From Streptomyces aurantiacus (GTDB lineage: Bacteria > Actinomycetota > Actinomycetes > Streptomycetales > Streptomycetaceae): DNA of 64,000 bases. A program made the translations under genes and the position numbers. Shown here in pieces: positions 1-11,900 of this stretch. Position 1 is the first letter of the stretch, and every line of letters begins with the position of its first letter. The notes under the pieces were generated by a model. The model searched no databases and was not told the DNA's origin. It saw nothing but the letters and a program-made list of their open reading frames with translations. The stretch covers positions 1 through 64,000 of the forward strand of contig NZ_CP114282.1 in NCBI RefSeq assembly GCF_027107535.1. The letters are read 5' to 3'.

Positions 1-1147
1 ATGTGCCGCCAGTCTGCCACTGTCTGCCTGACCAAGTCGCCCACCGCCGTCCAGCGCGGCGCGAACGGTGTTGCCGAACGGCTGGCCGTTCTTCGTGATC
101 CACGAGATCGCCGGGGACGGCGCCATTCGCTGGTATCGGTCCTGCTCACCGCCTGCTGCGCGGTGCTGGCCGGGGCTCGCTCCTACCTGGCCGTGGGCCA
201 GTGGGCCCGCCACGCGCCCCTGGACGCACTCGCCCGCCTCGGCGTGCGCGCCGCCGGCCCACTGGGCGTGCGGCGCGCACCGTCCAGCTCCACTATCCGC
301 CGTCTCCTGACTCTCGTATGTCCCGGCGGGCTTGCCGACCTGCTCGGATGCGACCCTGCAGGCAGTCGGCACCTGGCCGTGGACGGCAAGGTTGCCCGCG
401 GCTCGCGCACGGACACCGGCCCGGCCGCCCACCTGCTCTCCGCCGTCCTGGAAGACGGACGCACCGTCAGCCAGCTGCGGGTGCCGGACAAGACCACCGA
501 GGTCACCGGCTTCACGAAGCTGCTGTCCCCGTTCGACCTGGCCGGTGTCGTGGTGACCGCCGACGCCCTGCACACCCACCGTGACCACGCCAGGTGGCTG
601 GTCGAGGCGAAGGAGGCGCACTACCTGTTGGTGGTCAAGCGGAACCAGCCGACGCTGCACAACGCGTTGCGGTCGCTGCCGTGGAAGAAGGTGACCGCCC
701 GCCGTTACGACCGCGAGGCGGGGCACGGGCGGCGTGAGACCCGCTCGATACGCACGCTCACCGTCACTGGTCTCGGGCTGGACTTCCCGCACGTGGCGCA
801 GGCCGCGAAGATCCACCGGCACCGCACCGACCTCAAGACCGGCAAGATCACCCGACAGACCGTCTACGCCATCACCGACCTGACGGCGCGTGCAGCCTCT
901 CCCCAAGCCATCGGCCAACTCGCCCGCGCAATGGGGCATCGAGGCCGTGCACCACGTCAGAGACACTACGTTCGGCGAAGACGCCTCGAAGATCCGCACC
1001 GGGCACGGACCGGAGAACATGGCTACACTGCGCAGCTTCGCGATCAGCATCCTGCGCACCGCCGGACACCACAGCATCGCCGCGGGCCTGCGCGAGGTCT
1101 CCTACGCACCCTTCACCCGTCCGCTGGACTTGATCGGACTGCCCTGA
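1..1147 (+). pseudogene. ISAs1-family transposase, frameshifted
   Basis: DDE transposase of the ISAs1 type. The first frame reads through an N-terminal part (RDPRDRRGRRHSL) and the catalytic core (HLAVDGKVARGS, VVTADALHTH, YLLVVKRNQP) up to about base 930. The expected C-terminus (WGIEAVHHVRD, TTFGEDASKIRTG, SFAISILR) continues in another frame and ends near 1147. A loss of bases near 930 therefore splits the gene, and the ITDLTA...WGIEAVHHVRD junction appears shortened. Family identity rests on these recognised motifs. The true start may lie left of the window. A programmed frameshift is possible but unusual for this family, so I treat it as inactive. Confidence 0.8.
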
Positions 1148-1170
1148 CCAGCAACACCGCACGACCACCA

Positions 1171-1189
1171 GGACTTTGAATCAGCCCTG
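1171..1189. repeat. Probable right inverted repeat of the ISAs1-type element
   Basis: The complement of these 19 bases begins CAGGGCTGATTC, which fits the CAGGG start typical of ISAs1-family ends. It lies 24 bases after the transposase stop. The ISL3-like reading frame begins immediately afterwards, which places the insertion inside an older ISL3 element. The matching left end would lie outside the window. Confidence 0.55.
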
Positions 1190-1554
1190 TCACGCACCCC
1201 GACGCGCTACCCGAAGGCGACCGGATCCACCTCAAAGCCGCCTTGGCCAACTGCCCCGAACTGACAGCACTCGCCGAGCACGTGCGCTCCTTCGCCCACA
1301 TGCTCACTCACCTGCAAGGCGACCGACTCCCCGAATGGATCGAAGCAGCCAGCGCCACTACCGAACTGCCCAGCCTCCGCCACTTCGCTCAGCACCTCCT
1401 GCGCGACCTCGACGCCGTCACCGCCGGTCTCACCCTCCCCTGGAACTCCGGCGTCGTGGAGGGCCATGTCAACCGGATCAAAATGCTCAAGCGCCAGATG
1501 TTCGGCCGTGCGGGATTCCCCTTGCTTCGCAAACGAGTCCTCCTGGCCACCTGA
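1190..1554 (+). pseudogene. ISL3-family transposase, C-terminal remnant
   Basis: An open frame of about 120 codons carries the C-terminal signature of ISL3-type transposases: HLQGDRLPEWIEAA, then WNSGVVEGHVNRIK followed by MLKRQMFGRAGFPLLRKR. The N-terminal zinc-binding part and most of the DDE domain are missing because the ISAs1-type element interrupts the gene at about 1189. Bases 1297-1543 are nearly identical, in inverted orientation, to 2394-2638, so two copies of the same element once flanked this segment. Not functional. Confidence 0.75.
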
Positions 1555-1616
1555 GCGTTTGTCAGTGTCTGCTGGAATGCTGGCTTCGTCCGCGAGAGCG
1601 ATACCAGGAGCCGTGC

Positions 1617-2036
1617 ATGGGAACGTGGGGAACAGGCCCATTCGACAGCGATCTCGCTGCCGACTTCGTCGATGAACTCGAGGGACTGACTTCTCAGAAG
1701 GTCGTCGAAGTGCTCGAGCGAGCATTCCAGCGAGTCACGGATTCCGGAGCACGCGTGGATGGCGGCGACGGCACCGAAGCGGTGGCCGCCGCGGCTCTCG
1801 TTGCCAGCACAATCCCGGGCAGCGGAATTGTGATCGACCCTGATGACGGACCCAGAGAACCTCTGCCGCAGCTTCCGTTGGCTCTCCGCTCGTCGGCCGT
1901 GCTCGCTCTGCAGCGTGTACTCCAAGACGGATCGGAACTGCTGACCGGCTGGGTGGACAGTGCCGACGCCGCTCAGTGGCGCCACGAAGTCCAACGGATC
2001 GCGGAAGCCCTGGGAGCGATCGGGCACGAGCAGTAA
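1617..2036 (+). CDS. DUF4259-like protein
   Basis: A 139-residue protein whose start MGTWGTGPFDSDLAADF matches the hallmark GTWG-G-FDND-A-DF opening of DUF4259 proteins. The rest is a small, acidic, soluble helical protein without a signal peptide or membrane segment. The ATG at 1617 is chosen because the family motif begins there; the open frame continues further upstream only through IS sequence. DUF4259 proteins have no established enzymatic role and are often found singly in actinobacteria. Here the gene sits alone between two inverted ISL3 remnants, so it may have been carried by, or trapped between, them. Confidence 0.75.
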   Translation: MGTWGTGPFDSDLAADFVDELEGLTSQKVVEVLERAFQRVTDSGARVDGGDGTEAVAAAALVASTIPGSGIVIDPDDGPREPLPQLPLALRSSAVLALQRVLQDGSELLTGWVDSADAAQWRHEVQRIAEALGAIGHEQ

Positions 2037-2070
2037 CCGCGCCACAAGAATTGGACCAGAGCCAGTTCGG

Positions 2071-2209
2071 GTTCTGGCCCACTTTCTGTGGAGCAGGCCG
2101 AGCACGTGCTCCCTCGGCAGCGGCAGAACCAGTGCGGCGCAGGTCAGACGCGCCCACCAGACTCACGCAGCGGAGTTCCTGCCCTGCTCCACAGAAAGTG
2201 GGCCAGAAC
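2071..2209. repeat. Perfect 27-bp inverted repeat with 85-bp spacer
   Basis: Bases 2071-2097 and 2183-2209 are exact reverse complements (core CCCACTTTCTGTGGAGCAGG). The flanks do not extend the match. The pair lies just downstream of the DUF4259-like stop. It could be the ends of a very small non-autonomous element (about 139 bp) or a large stem structure. No open frame is supported between the arms. Confidence 0.7.
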
Positions 2210-2311
2210 CTGACTTCGGGAGTCACTGCGGCTTCCTCGCCGGCCGAAAGCGGCCGCCTCTCGCCGCTGCGAAATTCGGGCGGATAGCTGCGGGGCATCA
2301 CGGCCTCCGAG

Positions 2312-2343
2312 GGGTTGCTGGATCGTCAATTGTCCAGCAACCC
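2312..2343. other. 11-bp hairpin
   Basis: GGGTTGCTGGA at 2312-2322 pairs perfectly with 2333-2343 across a 10-base AT-richer loop. There is no T-run. It lies between the 27-bp repeat and the inverted ISL3 remnant, so it may be an IS terminal structure rather than a terminator. Confidence 0.45.
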
Positions 2344-2393
2344 GACTCCATCAGAACCGGGGCATACCATCCCTACCGAACCCGGAACGGTTC

Positions 2394-2638
2394 AAGGACG
2401 CGTTTGCGAAGTAAGGCGCATCCCGCACGGCCGAATCTCTGACGCTTGAGCATTTGATCCGGTTGACATGGCCCTCCACGACGCCGGAGTTCCAGGGGAG
2501 GGTGAGGCCGGCGGTGGCGGCGTCGAGGTCGCGCAGGAGGTGCTGAGCGAAGTGGCGGAGGCTGGACAGTTCGGGAGTGGCGCTGGCTGCTTCGATCCAT
2601 TCGGGGAGTCGGTCGCCTTGCAGGTGAGTGAGCATGTG
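2394..2638 (-). pseudogene. ISL3-family transposase remnant, inverted copy
   Basis: Near-identical inverted copy of 1297-1543, encoding the same C-terminal motifs (HLQGDRLPEWIEAA, WNSGVVEGHVNRIK). A one-base change after the IK codons shifts the frame, so that the terminal KRQRFGRAGCALLRKRV is read in a different frame. The N-terminal part is lost at 2638, where unrelated sequence begins. Together with the first copy it forms an inverted pair of about 245 bp around the DUF4259-like gene. Confidence 0.75.
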
Positions 2639-2730
2639 CGCGGACGGTCTCGTCTCGGCAGACGACGCCTTCGCGCCTGCGGCCGGCGTGCTGCATGTCG
2701 AGGGCGGCCTCGCCAAGTCGGCCGTGGAAC

Positions 2731-2766
2731 TGGCGCTGCTGCCGCCCGTGAGCGGCAGCAGCGCCA
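2731..2766. terminator. Hairpin downstream of the megasynthase
   Basis: A perfect 14-bp GC-rich stem (2731-2744 with 2753-2766) and an 8-base loop. It lies about 190 bases beyond the stop of the minus-strand megasynthase gene. No clear T-run follows on either strand, which is common for actinobacterial terminators. The remaining 2639-2956 sequence holds no gene I can support. Confidence 0.45.
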
Positions 2767-2956
2767 GCCGCTCTACTCCATAACGGCGTGCAGGGTGGTC
2801 ACGGCCGTGCCGAACGCTCCGAGTGCGGCAAGCGGTCGGGCGAGACGGTGCTGGGTGTGGGCGACGACGACCAGGAGCCAGGTCCAGCGGTGGTATGCGC
2901 ACGGGCGGGGGTGGCACCACCGCGCGCCGACCGCTGTACGGAGGCTGCTCCTCCGC

Positions 2957-5900
2957 TCAGCGGAGGAGCAGGGTCCGCAAGTGGAGTCCTGGGTCGTCCA
3001 TTGCGACTCGCAGGAGTTCGGTGAAGGCTCTGCCCCACTTCTCGACGGTGGCACGGGTGAACAGGTCCGTGGAGTATTCGAAGGTGACGGTGATGTCCTC
3101 CTCACCGGGTACCAGGACCACGTACAGCTCGTTGCGTGCCACGCCCGCCACGGGAAGGCTTCGCACCGAGGCAGACACTGATCGCAGGTGCAGCGCGGGC
3201 GGTGGTGTGGTGACGACCGTGAACCTCACGGTCGGGAACAGCGAGTCGCCGATCTCTGGGGAGACGAGTCCGACCACATCGCTTAGCGGCAGTTCCTCGT
3301 GGTCGAGCGCGGTGAAGAGCGTCTCGCCGAGCTGTGTCACCAGGTCGGCGAAGGTCTCGGACTCGCCGATTCGGGCGCGCAGCAGGACGGCGTCGCCCAG
3401 CAACCCGACCACGTCAGACCGTTCGTGCCGCATACGGTTCGCGCTGGACGCGGCGAGCACTATGTCTGCGGGCTCGTCGCACAGCCTGGCCAGCCAGGTT
3501 GCGAAGGCCGCGGCCAGTACTGAGTACGGGGTCGTGCCCAGGCGGGCAGCGGTGTCTGCGACTCTGTGGGGGGTGTCGTCGTCGATGACCCAGGTGTGCA
3601 GGGCGCCCCGTCCAGACAGCTTCTGGGGCCGGGGCTTGTCGTACGGGAGGGTCGGGCGCAGGGGTACGCCGTCGAGCTCGGCGCGCCAGAACCGTTCGAG
3701 TTCCGCCCTGCGGTCGTCGTCCAGCACCCGCTCCGCTCGCGCGAAGTTCGTGAACTGTGCCGCGGGCGGAGGAAGCTGGCCGTTGTTGCCGTCACAGCGG
3801 GTGTTGTACAACTCCTGAAGCTCGCGCCAGATGATTCCCATGGACCAGCCGTCGCAGACCGCGTGGTGGAAGACTGTCATCAGCACCCAGTGGTCGGGTT
3901 CGAGCTTGGCCAGCCGGAAGCGGAACAGGGGTGCGCGTTCCATCGCGAACGCCTGGGAGGCGTGATCCTGACACCAGCGCTCGACGAGCGCGGCGTCTTC
4001 TGCGTGTGCGGAGAGATCAGTGACCGGCAGGTCCACCGGCACGCCGGCCAGCACCTCGACGAGGTACTGTCCGTCACGCGTCGCGGCCCGGCTGCGCAGC
4101 GCGTGATGGCGCTCGACCAGGTCATAGAAGGCCCGTGCCAGGACCTCGGGCTCCAGTGCGCCCTGCAAATCGATGCGGTGGGCCACGTTGTAGACGCTCG
4201 GGTCGGTGCGTTCGTGCTGGCGGTGCCAGAGTCTGCGCAGGGTGGAGGTCATCGACACGGTGTCCACCACATGGTCCGTCGCTAGGGGCCGTGCGCAGTG
4301 TGCCGCTACCCCCCTGATGGTGGGGTTCCGGAAGAAGTCGGCCATGGACAGGTCGACCTCCAAGTGGTCCGTCATCCGGTTCAGCAGTCTGATCGCGCTC
4401 AGGGAGTGGCCGCCCAGTTCGAAGAACGACCGGGTCACGGGCACCTGGGGTGTGCCGAGTTCCTCGCACCACAGTTCGTGCAGCGTCTTCTCCAGCCTGG
4501 TGACGGGCCAGGCGTCCGGCTCAGGGGACACGTCGTCGGAGCCGGGTTCGGGCAGCCGGGCCCGGTCCAGCTTGCCGGAGGTGTTTACCGGGAGTCGTTC
4601 CAGCCACACCCAGCGGCTGGGCACCAGGTGGTCCGGGAGCCGAGCGGCGAGCGCGGCACGCGGCTGGTGGAAGTCGCTTGCCGGTGTTGCGGGTACGACG
4701 TAGGCGACGAGTTCTGTGTCGCCGTGATGGTCGCGGCGGGGTACGACCGCCGCGTCACGGATGCCGGCAAGCGCGGCCAGAGCGCTCTGGACCTCGCCGA
4801 GTTCCACCCGGTGGCCGCGGATCTTGACCTGATCGTCGGCGCGGCCGCAGTACTGGAGGGTGCCGTCCGTACGCCATCGCGCCAGGTCCCCCGTGCGGTA
4901 CAGCACGCTCCCAGAGCCGTCGTCGATGAAGGCCGCCGCTGTCTCCTCTGGCCGGGTGTGATAGCCGTACGCGACGGGCGTGCCGCCCACGTGGATCTCA
5001 CCGACGGCGCCCACGGGCACCTCCCGCCCGGACGCATCCAGCAGCCGGATCCGTGCGCCCGGCACCGGAGTGCCGATCGGCGGCCACTCCTCGCCGTCGG
5101 GATCGACCGGGTGAGAGGTGACGATGATCGAGGCCTCCGTGGGCCCGTACTGGTTGTACAGCGCGCAGCGTGGGTGCGCGGCGAGGAAGCGGCGGAACGC
5201 GTCGGTGACTTGAAGCGCCTCACCGGCCGAGAACAGCTCGCGAAGGGACGGGAGTTCGGGGCCGGTTTCGATCAGATACTTCAACGGGGTGCAGGGCATG
5301 AACATCCGCTGCACCCCGTGGCGGCGTACCGTCTCAGCCACGGCCGCGGGGGCGTGCCGGGCCTCGTCGTCGATCAGTACGAGGGCGGCTCCGGAGGCCA
5401 GCGTAGTGAAGATCTCCTGCACGCTGACGTCGAACGCGGGTGAGGTCCATTGCAGGGTGCGCAGCGCGGAATGTCGCTCGAGGTGTGCGCGGACGAGGCC
5501 TGCCGGGCCGCGGTGGGGTACGACGACGCCCTTGGGGCGGCCGGTCGAGCCCGAGGTGTAGATGCAGTACGCCGGATCGTCGGGACGCGCCCCCTCGTCC
5601 AGCGGACCGTCCGCCAGGGTGGGGTCTGTTTCCTCCACCAGGTGCACGGCCGGCAGCGCCGCGAGTTCCGGGTGCCGGGTGAGAACAGCCGCCGAGGTCA
5701 GCAGCAGGACTGGGGTGCTGTCGTCTAGGAGCGATATGAGCCGCGGGGTCGGCACGGCGGGGTCGAGGGGCAGGTACGCGGCCCCGCTCTTGAGTACGCT
5801 TATCAGGCCGGTGATCAGTTCCGGGCCGCGTGGCAGCAGCACCGCCACGCGCTCTCCGCGTGCCGCGCCCCGGTAGTGCAACTGCCGGGCGAGCCGGTTC

Positions 5901-8900
5901 GCGTGCGCGTCCAGGTCGCCGTACGACACGTGCTGTGCGCCGCTGATCAGCGCGACGGCGTCCGGTGTCCGCTGCGTCTGCTGCTCGAACAGGCCGTGCA
6001 GGGTGTCCTTCGCGGAGGGTAGCGGCTTGGCCAGGCGCCCCAGCCGGACCAGGGCCGTGTGGTCGGAGTCCGTGACGGCGGTCAGTACGCCGAGTGAGGT
6101 GCCGGGGGCGTCGAGGGCGCGGCGCAGCACCTGCTCCACGTAGTTCACGAGGCGGCGCACGGTGCTCTCGTCGAAGAGCGCCGTGTCGTACTCGACCACG
6201 AAGCGCACGCCATCGCGATGGTGCGTCAGATAGATGCTGAGGTCGAACGGGGCGCGGGCGCTCGGTACGTCGAGCAGTGTGGCCGTGAGCCGGGGCGGGG
6301 CGAAGTCCACCTCGCTCTCGTTCTCGTACTCCACCATGACCTGGAACAGCGGGTTGCGGCCGGGGTCCCGGCGCGGGTTGAGCGCGTCGACGAGTTCGTC
6401 GAAGGGAACCCCGCGGTGCTCGTAGGCTGCCATGCTGCCGTCGCGCACCCTGTGCAGCAGCGTCGGGAAGTCGGGGTCGTCGGTGAGGTCCACGCGCAGT
6501 GGCACGGTGTCGAGGAACAGGCCGACGTGGTCCTCGGCACCGGCGGGGCGGGCGGCGACCGCGGTGCCGAGCACCACCTCCTCCTGTCCCGCGAACCGGC
6601 CGAGCACCGCGCCGACGGCACTGGTGAGCATCATGAAGAGGGTGGCGCGATGCGCGGCGGTGAACGTGCGTAGCCTGCCGACGAGTTCGGCGTCTAGGGA
6701 GTGAGTGAGAATCGCGCCCGTTCCTGTCCTGACCGGTGGGCGGGACCGGTCGGTGGGCAGGTCGAGGTCTGGGGCGCCGTAGAGTTCACGCCGCCAGAAG
6801 TCGAGCGAGACGGCGAGTTCGGCGGGGTTCGGCCGGTCGGCCGGGGGCAGTTCGGTCAAGGGCGACAGCCCGGGGTCGCCGTGCGACCAGGCTCGGTAAC
6901 AGGCGGCGAGGTCACGGGCGAGCACCGCCGTGGAGGATGAGTCGAAGACGATGTGGTGGGCCAGCAGGAAGAGCAGATGCCGCTCCTCGGACAGGCGCAG
7001 CAGCCGAGCAGTGACCAGCGGCCCCGTGCCCAGGTCGAGGATCCGGCGCCCCTCGGTGTCGAGTACGGCATGCAGGGCCTCTTCCTCTGTCGCCCCGGTG
7101 CGGTCGTCGACCGGGCAGTCGAGCCGCATGTGGTCGTGTATCTCCTGGTACGGCACGCCGTTGGTGTCGCCGAACACTGTGCGCAGTGCTGGATGCCGGT
7201 CCGCGGTCCGCTGCAGCGCCCACCGCAGCGCGGGAACGTTCAGCGCGCCGTCGAGGCGGATCGCCTTGGGCTCGTGGTACATGCTGGTCCTCGGATGCAG
7301 TTGTTCCAGGAACCAGATACGGCGCTGCGCTGGCGTGAGCGGCATCCGCTTGGGCACACTTGCTGTCCGCTCCCCCGTCCCGCGTTGCCTGCGGCGGCGG
7401 AGACGGTCGAGCACCGGCAGCGCCGCCAGGACCTTGTCCTTCGGCACGCCGAAGTCCACGAAACAGGCAATCTCGTCGGCCCCGGCCTCCACCAGGCGAC
7501 CCACGGTCTCGGCGGCCGTGTGCTCGTCGCCGATGAGGGCGCGCGAGGCGCAGTAGCGCTCATAGGCACGCCCCAGCAGGAACTCGACGTCCTCCTCGGG
7601 AGTGTTCTCCAGATCGACGTCGAAACCGAGGCTGTTCGTCACCTGGTCGAAGAGGGAGAGCGAGGACCGCAGGTACGACACGAACGGCGGGTACGCCTCG
7701 GCCCGCGCCCGCTCCTCGTCCTCACCGAGGTACGTGTGCACCAGGACCACCACCCGGCCCGCCGCCGGGTCGAGGCCGTGCTCGGCGCGGGTGCGCCGGT
7801 ACAGCGCGATGTTGTCCGCCAGTTGTTCGACGGTCTGCGTCATCAGGTTGGTGACCACACCTAGGTCCTCGGCGGCCGCGCGCCGGTAGCTCTCCGGGTT
7901 TCCCACGACGGCCGCGTACAGGGGGAGTCGCTCCTGTACGGGACGGGGATGCAGTCGTATCTCGACGGGCTCGCCGTTGCCCGCGGTCATCCCGAGCGGT
8001 TGCCCCGACCACAACTGGCGTACGGTCGCCAGCTGCTCGTACATCGCCTCGCGGTGCCGTCCGAAGTTCTCCGGGGCGAGCGCGAAGTCGGTGGCGTGCC
8101 AGCCGCTCGCGACGCACATTCCGGCCCTGCCGCCGGAGATGTTGTCGACGACCGACCACTCCTCAGCGACCCGCACCGGATGGTGCAGCGGCAGCACGAC
8201 GGAACCCGCCTGCAGCCGGATGCGCCGGGTCCTCGCCGCGAGCGCGGCGGCGAGCACGGAGGGGTTGGGGAAGAGCGCACCGAAGGAGTTGAAGTGGCGT
8301 TCGGGGAACCAGAGGGCGTGGAAGCCGTGCCGGTCGGCGAACTCCGAAGCCTCCATGATCAGGGCGTACTTGTCGTGGTCGGCGTCGTCCGGGTAGTCGC
8401 CGAAGAAGTACAGGCTGAAGTCGCAGTCGGTGGGGAGTGCCGGGCCGGATACCGTTGGTACGGCGTCGTAGGCGGGCACTCGGGCCAGCGTCGTCTCCGG
8501 TTCGGGCACGGTTGCGGACATCGTTGTGGGCTTCGCCGGTGGGGCGGGCGGTGCGGAGGCCGAAGTCAGGATGTCCAGCTGGCGGGAGAGCACGCCGCCC
8601 ACTTCGTCGACGAGTCGCTGGGCCAGTTTCAGTTGCTGGGCGAACAGGTCCTGGAGCTCCGGCGAGGTCCCGGGCTGCGGTGTAGGTACGGACGCGGGGA
8701 TGGGCGGCACGGGCTCCGACGTTGCCGGCGCCGGTGACTCCTGCGGCGGTCCGGCCGTGTCGCCCCGCAGCCGCGCCAGACGTTCGGCCAGCAGGCGCGG
8801 GGTGTCGACTGAGTCGAACAACTCCCGGACCGGGACACGTACGCCATGGCGCTGTTCGAGCTCCGTCGTCATGCCCATCAGCGACAGGGAGTCCGCGCCC

Positions 8901-11900
8901 AGCTCGAAGAACGAAGAGTCGGGCGTGACGTCCGTCATCTCCCTGCTCAGTTTGGCTGCAGTCAACTCTCGTACTGAGTTGAGCAGTTCACTCGAAACAA
9001 CGGACCCGTGCACCGTGGCGGGGGCGTCCGCCGCGGCGTGCGGGTTCGGCGGGAGCTCAGGAACCCGGGCGGCCTGGAAGGCCACGGGGCGCCGTCGCAG
9101 CGGATGCCCCGGCAGTGGCACCCGGCCCCCGCCGCTGGTGACCGTGTGCCACTCCAGCTCGGCGCCGGAGCGGTAGAGCGAGCCCAGCGACATCAGGAAC
9201 CCTCGCACCTGTTCGATCGGGGTGCCCTCGCCCTGCCCGCTCAGCCAACGGCTGGCGGGGACGCAGTGCCTGCCGAGACCGGTGAGGGTGTCTCCGGCTC
9301 CGATCTCGACGAAGTCTTCGCACCCCTGCTTGACGGCCACGCTCAGGGCCAGGCCGAAGCGGACCGATCGGCGCGCTTGGCGGCACAGGTAGTCGACGTC
9401 GATGGTCCATCCCTCGGGGCGCGGCTCGCCATCGGCCGCCGTAACCAGCGGCGTGTGCAGCGGACGATACGTCACTTTCTCGGCGTGGGAGCGGAACTCA
9501 CGCAGCGCCGGTTCGACGGCGGCCGAGTGGAACGCCCGGTCCACGGGCAGCGCCCGCCACCGCAGCCCCTCCTCGTCGAGCAGTCGCGCCGCCTCTTCGA
9601 TGGCTTCGGGCGGGCCGGAGATCACCTGGGCGCGTGGTCCGTTGAGCGCGGCCAGTTCAGCCCCGGCGGCCCGCGCGATGCGCTCTGCGTCCGCCCGGCT
9701 GGCACGGACGGCGAGCATGCCTCCGGGCGGGCAGGCCGTGTGCATCAGCCGCCCGCGCCACGCGGTGAGCCACAGCCCGTCCTCCAGGGTCAGGGCTCCC
9801 CCCGCGTACAGGGCCGCGTACTCGCCGATGCTGTGCCCGAGCAGCAGCGCGGGGCGGATTCCGGCGGCACGCCACTGCTCGGCAAGCGCAGCCTGGTGGG
9901 CGAACAGGGCGGGCTGGGCCGACTCCGTGGGCCAGACACCGTCGCTGACGGCGGGCTCGTCCGGGCCGTCCAGCAGGAGCGGGAGCAAAGTGCCCCCGAA
10001 CTCGGCGGCGTAGATCTCCTCGCACCGGTCGAGCGTGCGCCGAGCGGTGGGATACGCGGCGTACAGACCGCTTGCCATGCCGGGGCGCGCACTCCCCTGC
10101 CCGGAGAAGGCGAAGGCGAGCGGCCCGAGGGGAGCGTGCGCCGCGGGTTGGGGCTCCGCCAGCGCGTCAGCGAGTTCCGCGGCGGTGCGGCCGACGGCCG
10201 TGGCCCGGGCCGCGCGGTGCGGCCTGCCGAGGGCCAGGGTGGTGGCCACGTCGGTGGTCGCGGGTTCCGGCCGCTGCCGCAGGCGTTCGCGGAGCCCGCC
10301 GGTGAGTTCGTTCAGGGCCTGCGGGTCGTGGGCCGACACCGGTACGAGCACGGGCAGTTCGGGAGTGGGCGGCCTCGGGGACGTGGGTGGGGCTTCCTCT
10401 AGGACCACGTGTGCGTTGGTGCCGCCGACGCCGAGTGCGCTCACCCCGGCCCGGCGCGGCACACCGTTCTGTGCGGGCCACGGCCGTAGCTCGGTGCTCA
10501 GGGTCAACCCGGCTTCGCCCAGGCGGAGTTCGGGATTGGGCCGGGTCAGGTGCAGCGTGGGCACCAGGGTGCGGTGCCGCAGCATCAGAACCGCCTTGAT
10601 CAGTCCGGCCATGCCGGCGCAGCTGTCGAGGTGCCCGATGTTCGGTTTCACCGAGCCGACCGCGCAGGAGGCCGCGCGCCCGGTGCCCACGCGGAGGGCC
10701 CTGCCCAGCGCCTCGAACTCCACCGGATCACCGAGCGGGGTACCCGTCCCGTGCGCCTCCACGTACGAGATCGTGTCCGCGGGGATGGCTGCCCTGCGCA
10801 GCGCCTGCCGTACGACCTCGACCTGCCCGGCCATGCCGGGGGCGCTGAAGCCGACCTTGCCGCCGCCATCGTTATTGACGGCGGAGCCGAGGATCACCGC
10901 GTGCACGGTGTCGCCGTCGGCCAGCGCCCGGTCGAGCCGTTTGAGCAGCACGGCGGCCACGCCGTTGCCGCCGACCGTGCCGTCGGCTTCCGCGTCGAAG
11001 GCCCGGCAGCGACCGGTGGGCGACAGGATGGATCCAGGGTGGCTGCGGTAGCCGGTCTCCTGGGGCAGGTGCACGGCCGCGGCGCCCGCCAGCGCCAGGT
11101 CCGCGTCGCCGTTCAGCAACGCCTGGGCCGCGAGGTGGACGGCGACCAGTGAGGTGGAGCAGGCCGTCTGCACGCCGATAGCGGGGCCGGTGAGGCCGAG
11201 CCGGTAGGCGACCCGGGTGGCGAGGAAGTCCGGCTGCTGTCCGATCGCGGTCTGCATACTGGTGGCCGGGTCCGACCCAACGCCCCGGGGACCGGCGGCA
11301 GGCGGCTGCTGGTGGTCGTACAGGTTCATGCCCGAGCCCGCGAAGACCCCGATCCTGGTGCCCGGTTCGCAGGCCTCGTATCCCCCGTCCTCCAAGGCCT
11401 GGTGACAGCACTCCAGGAACAGCCGGTGTGCGGGATGCGTGAGCCCGACCTCCTTCGGGCTCATGCCAAAGAAGTCACCGTCGAACGCGTCGACTCCGCC
11501 CAGGACTCCGGCAACGGGCACCAGGTCTGAGGCGCGTCGCTGCTCCGGGGTCAGGCCCGCTGCCGCCAGCTCCGCCGCGCCGAAGACTTGGACACTGTCC
11601 ACGCCGTCGCGCAGGTTGGCCCAGAACTCCTCGGCCGAGTCCGCGCCCGGGAAGCGCAGCGACAGTCCGACGACGGCGACACGCTGATCGGCCGGTGGCC
11701 CGGAGGAAACGTCCTTCGCGGGCGTGGCGGCGGGCACGGACGTCGGCCGGTCCTGCTGGGCCCCGGCGGACAGCCGCGCCCCGAGTGCGGCGGCCGTCGG
11801 ATGTTCGAAGAACGCGGTCTGGGCGATCCGTGTCCCGAGCCGTTCCTCCAGGCGGGCCCGCAGACGGACGAGCAGCACGGAGGTCAACCCTAGTTCGTAG

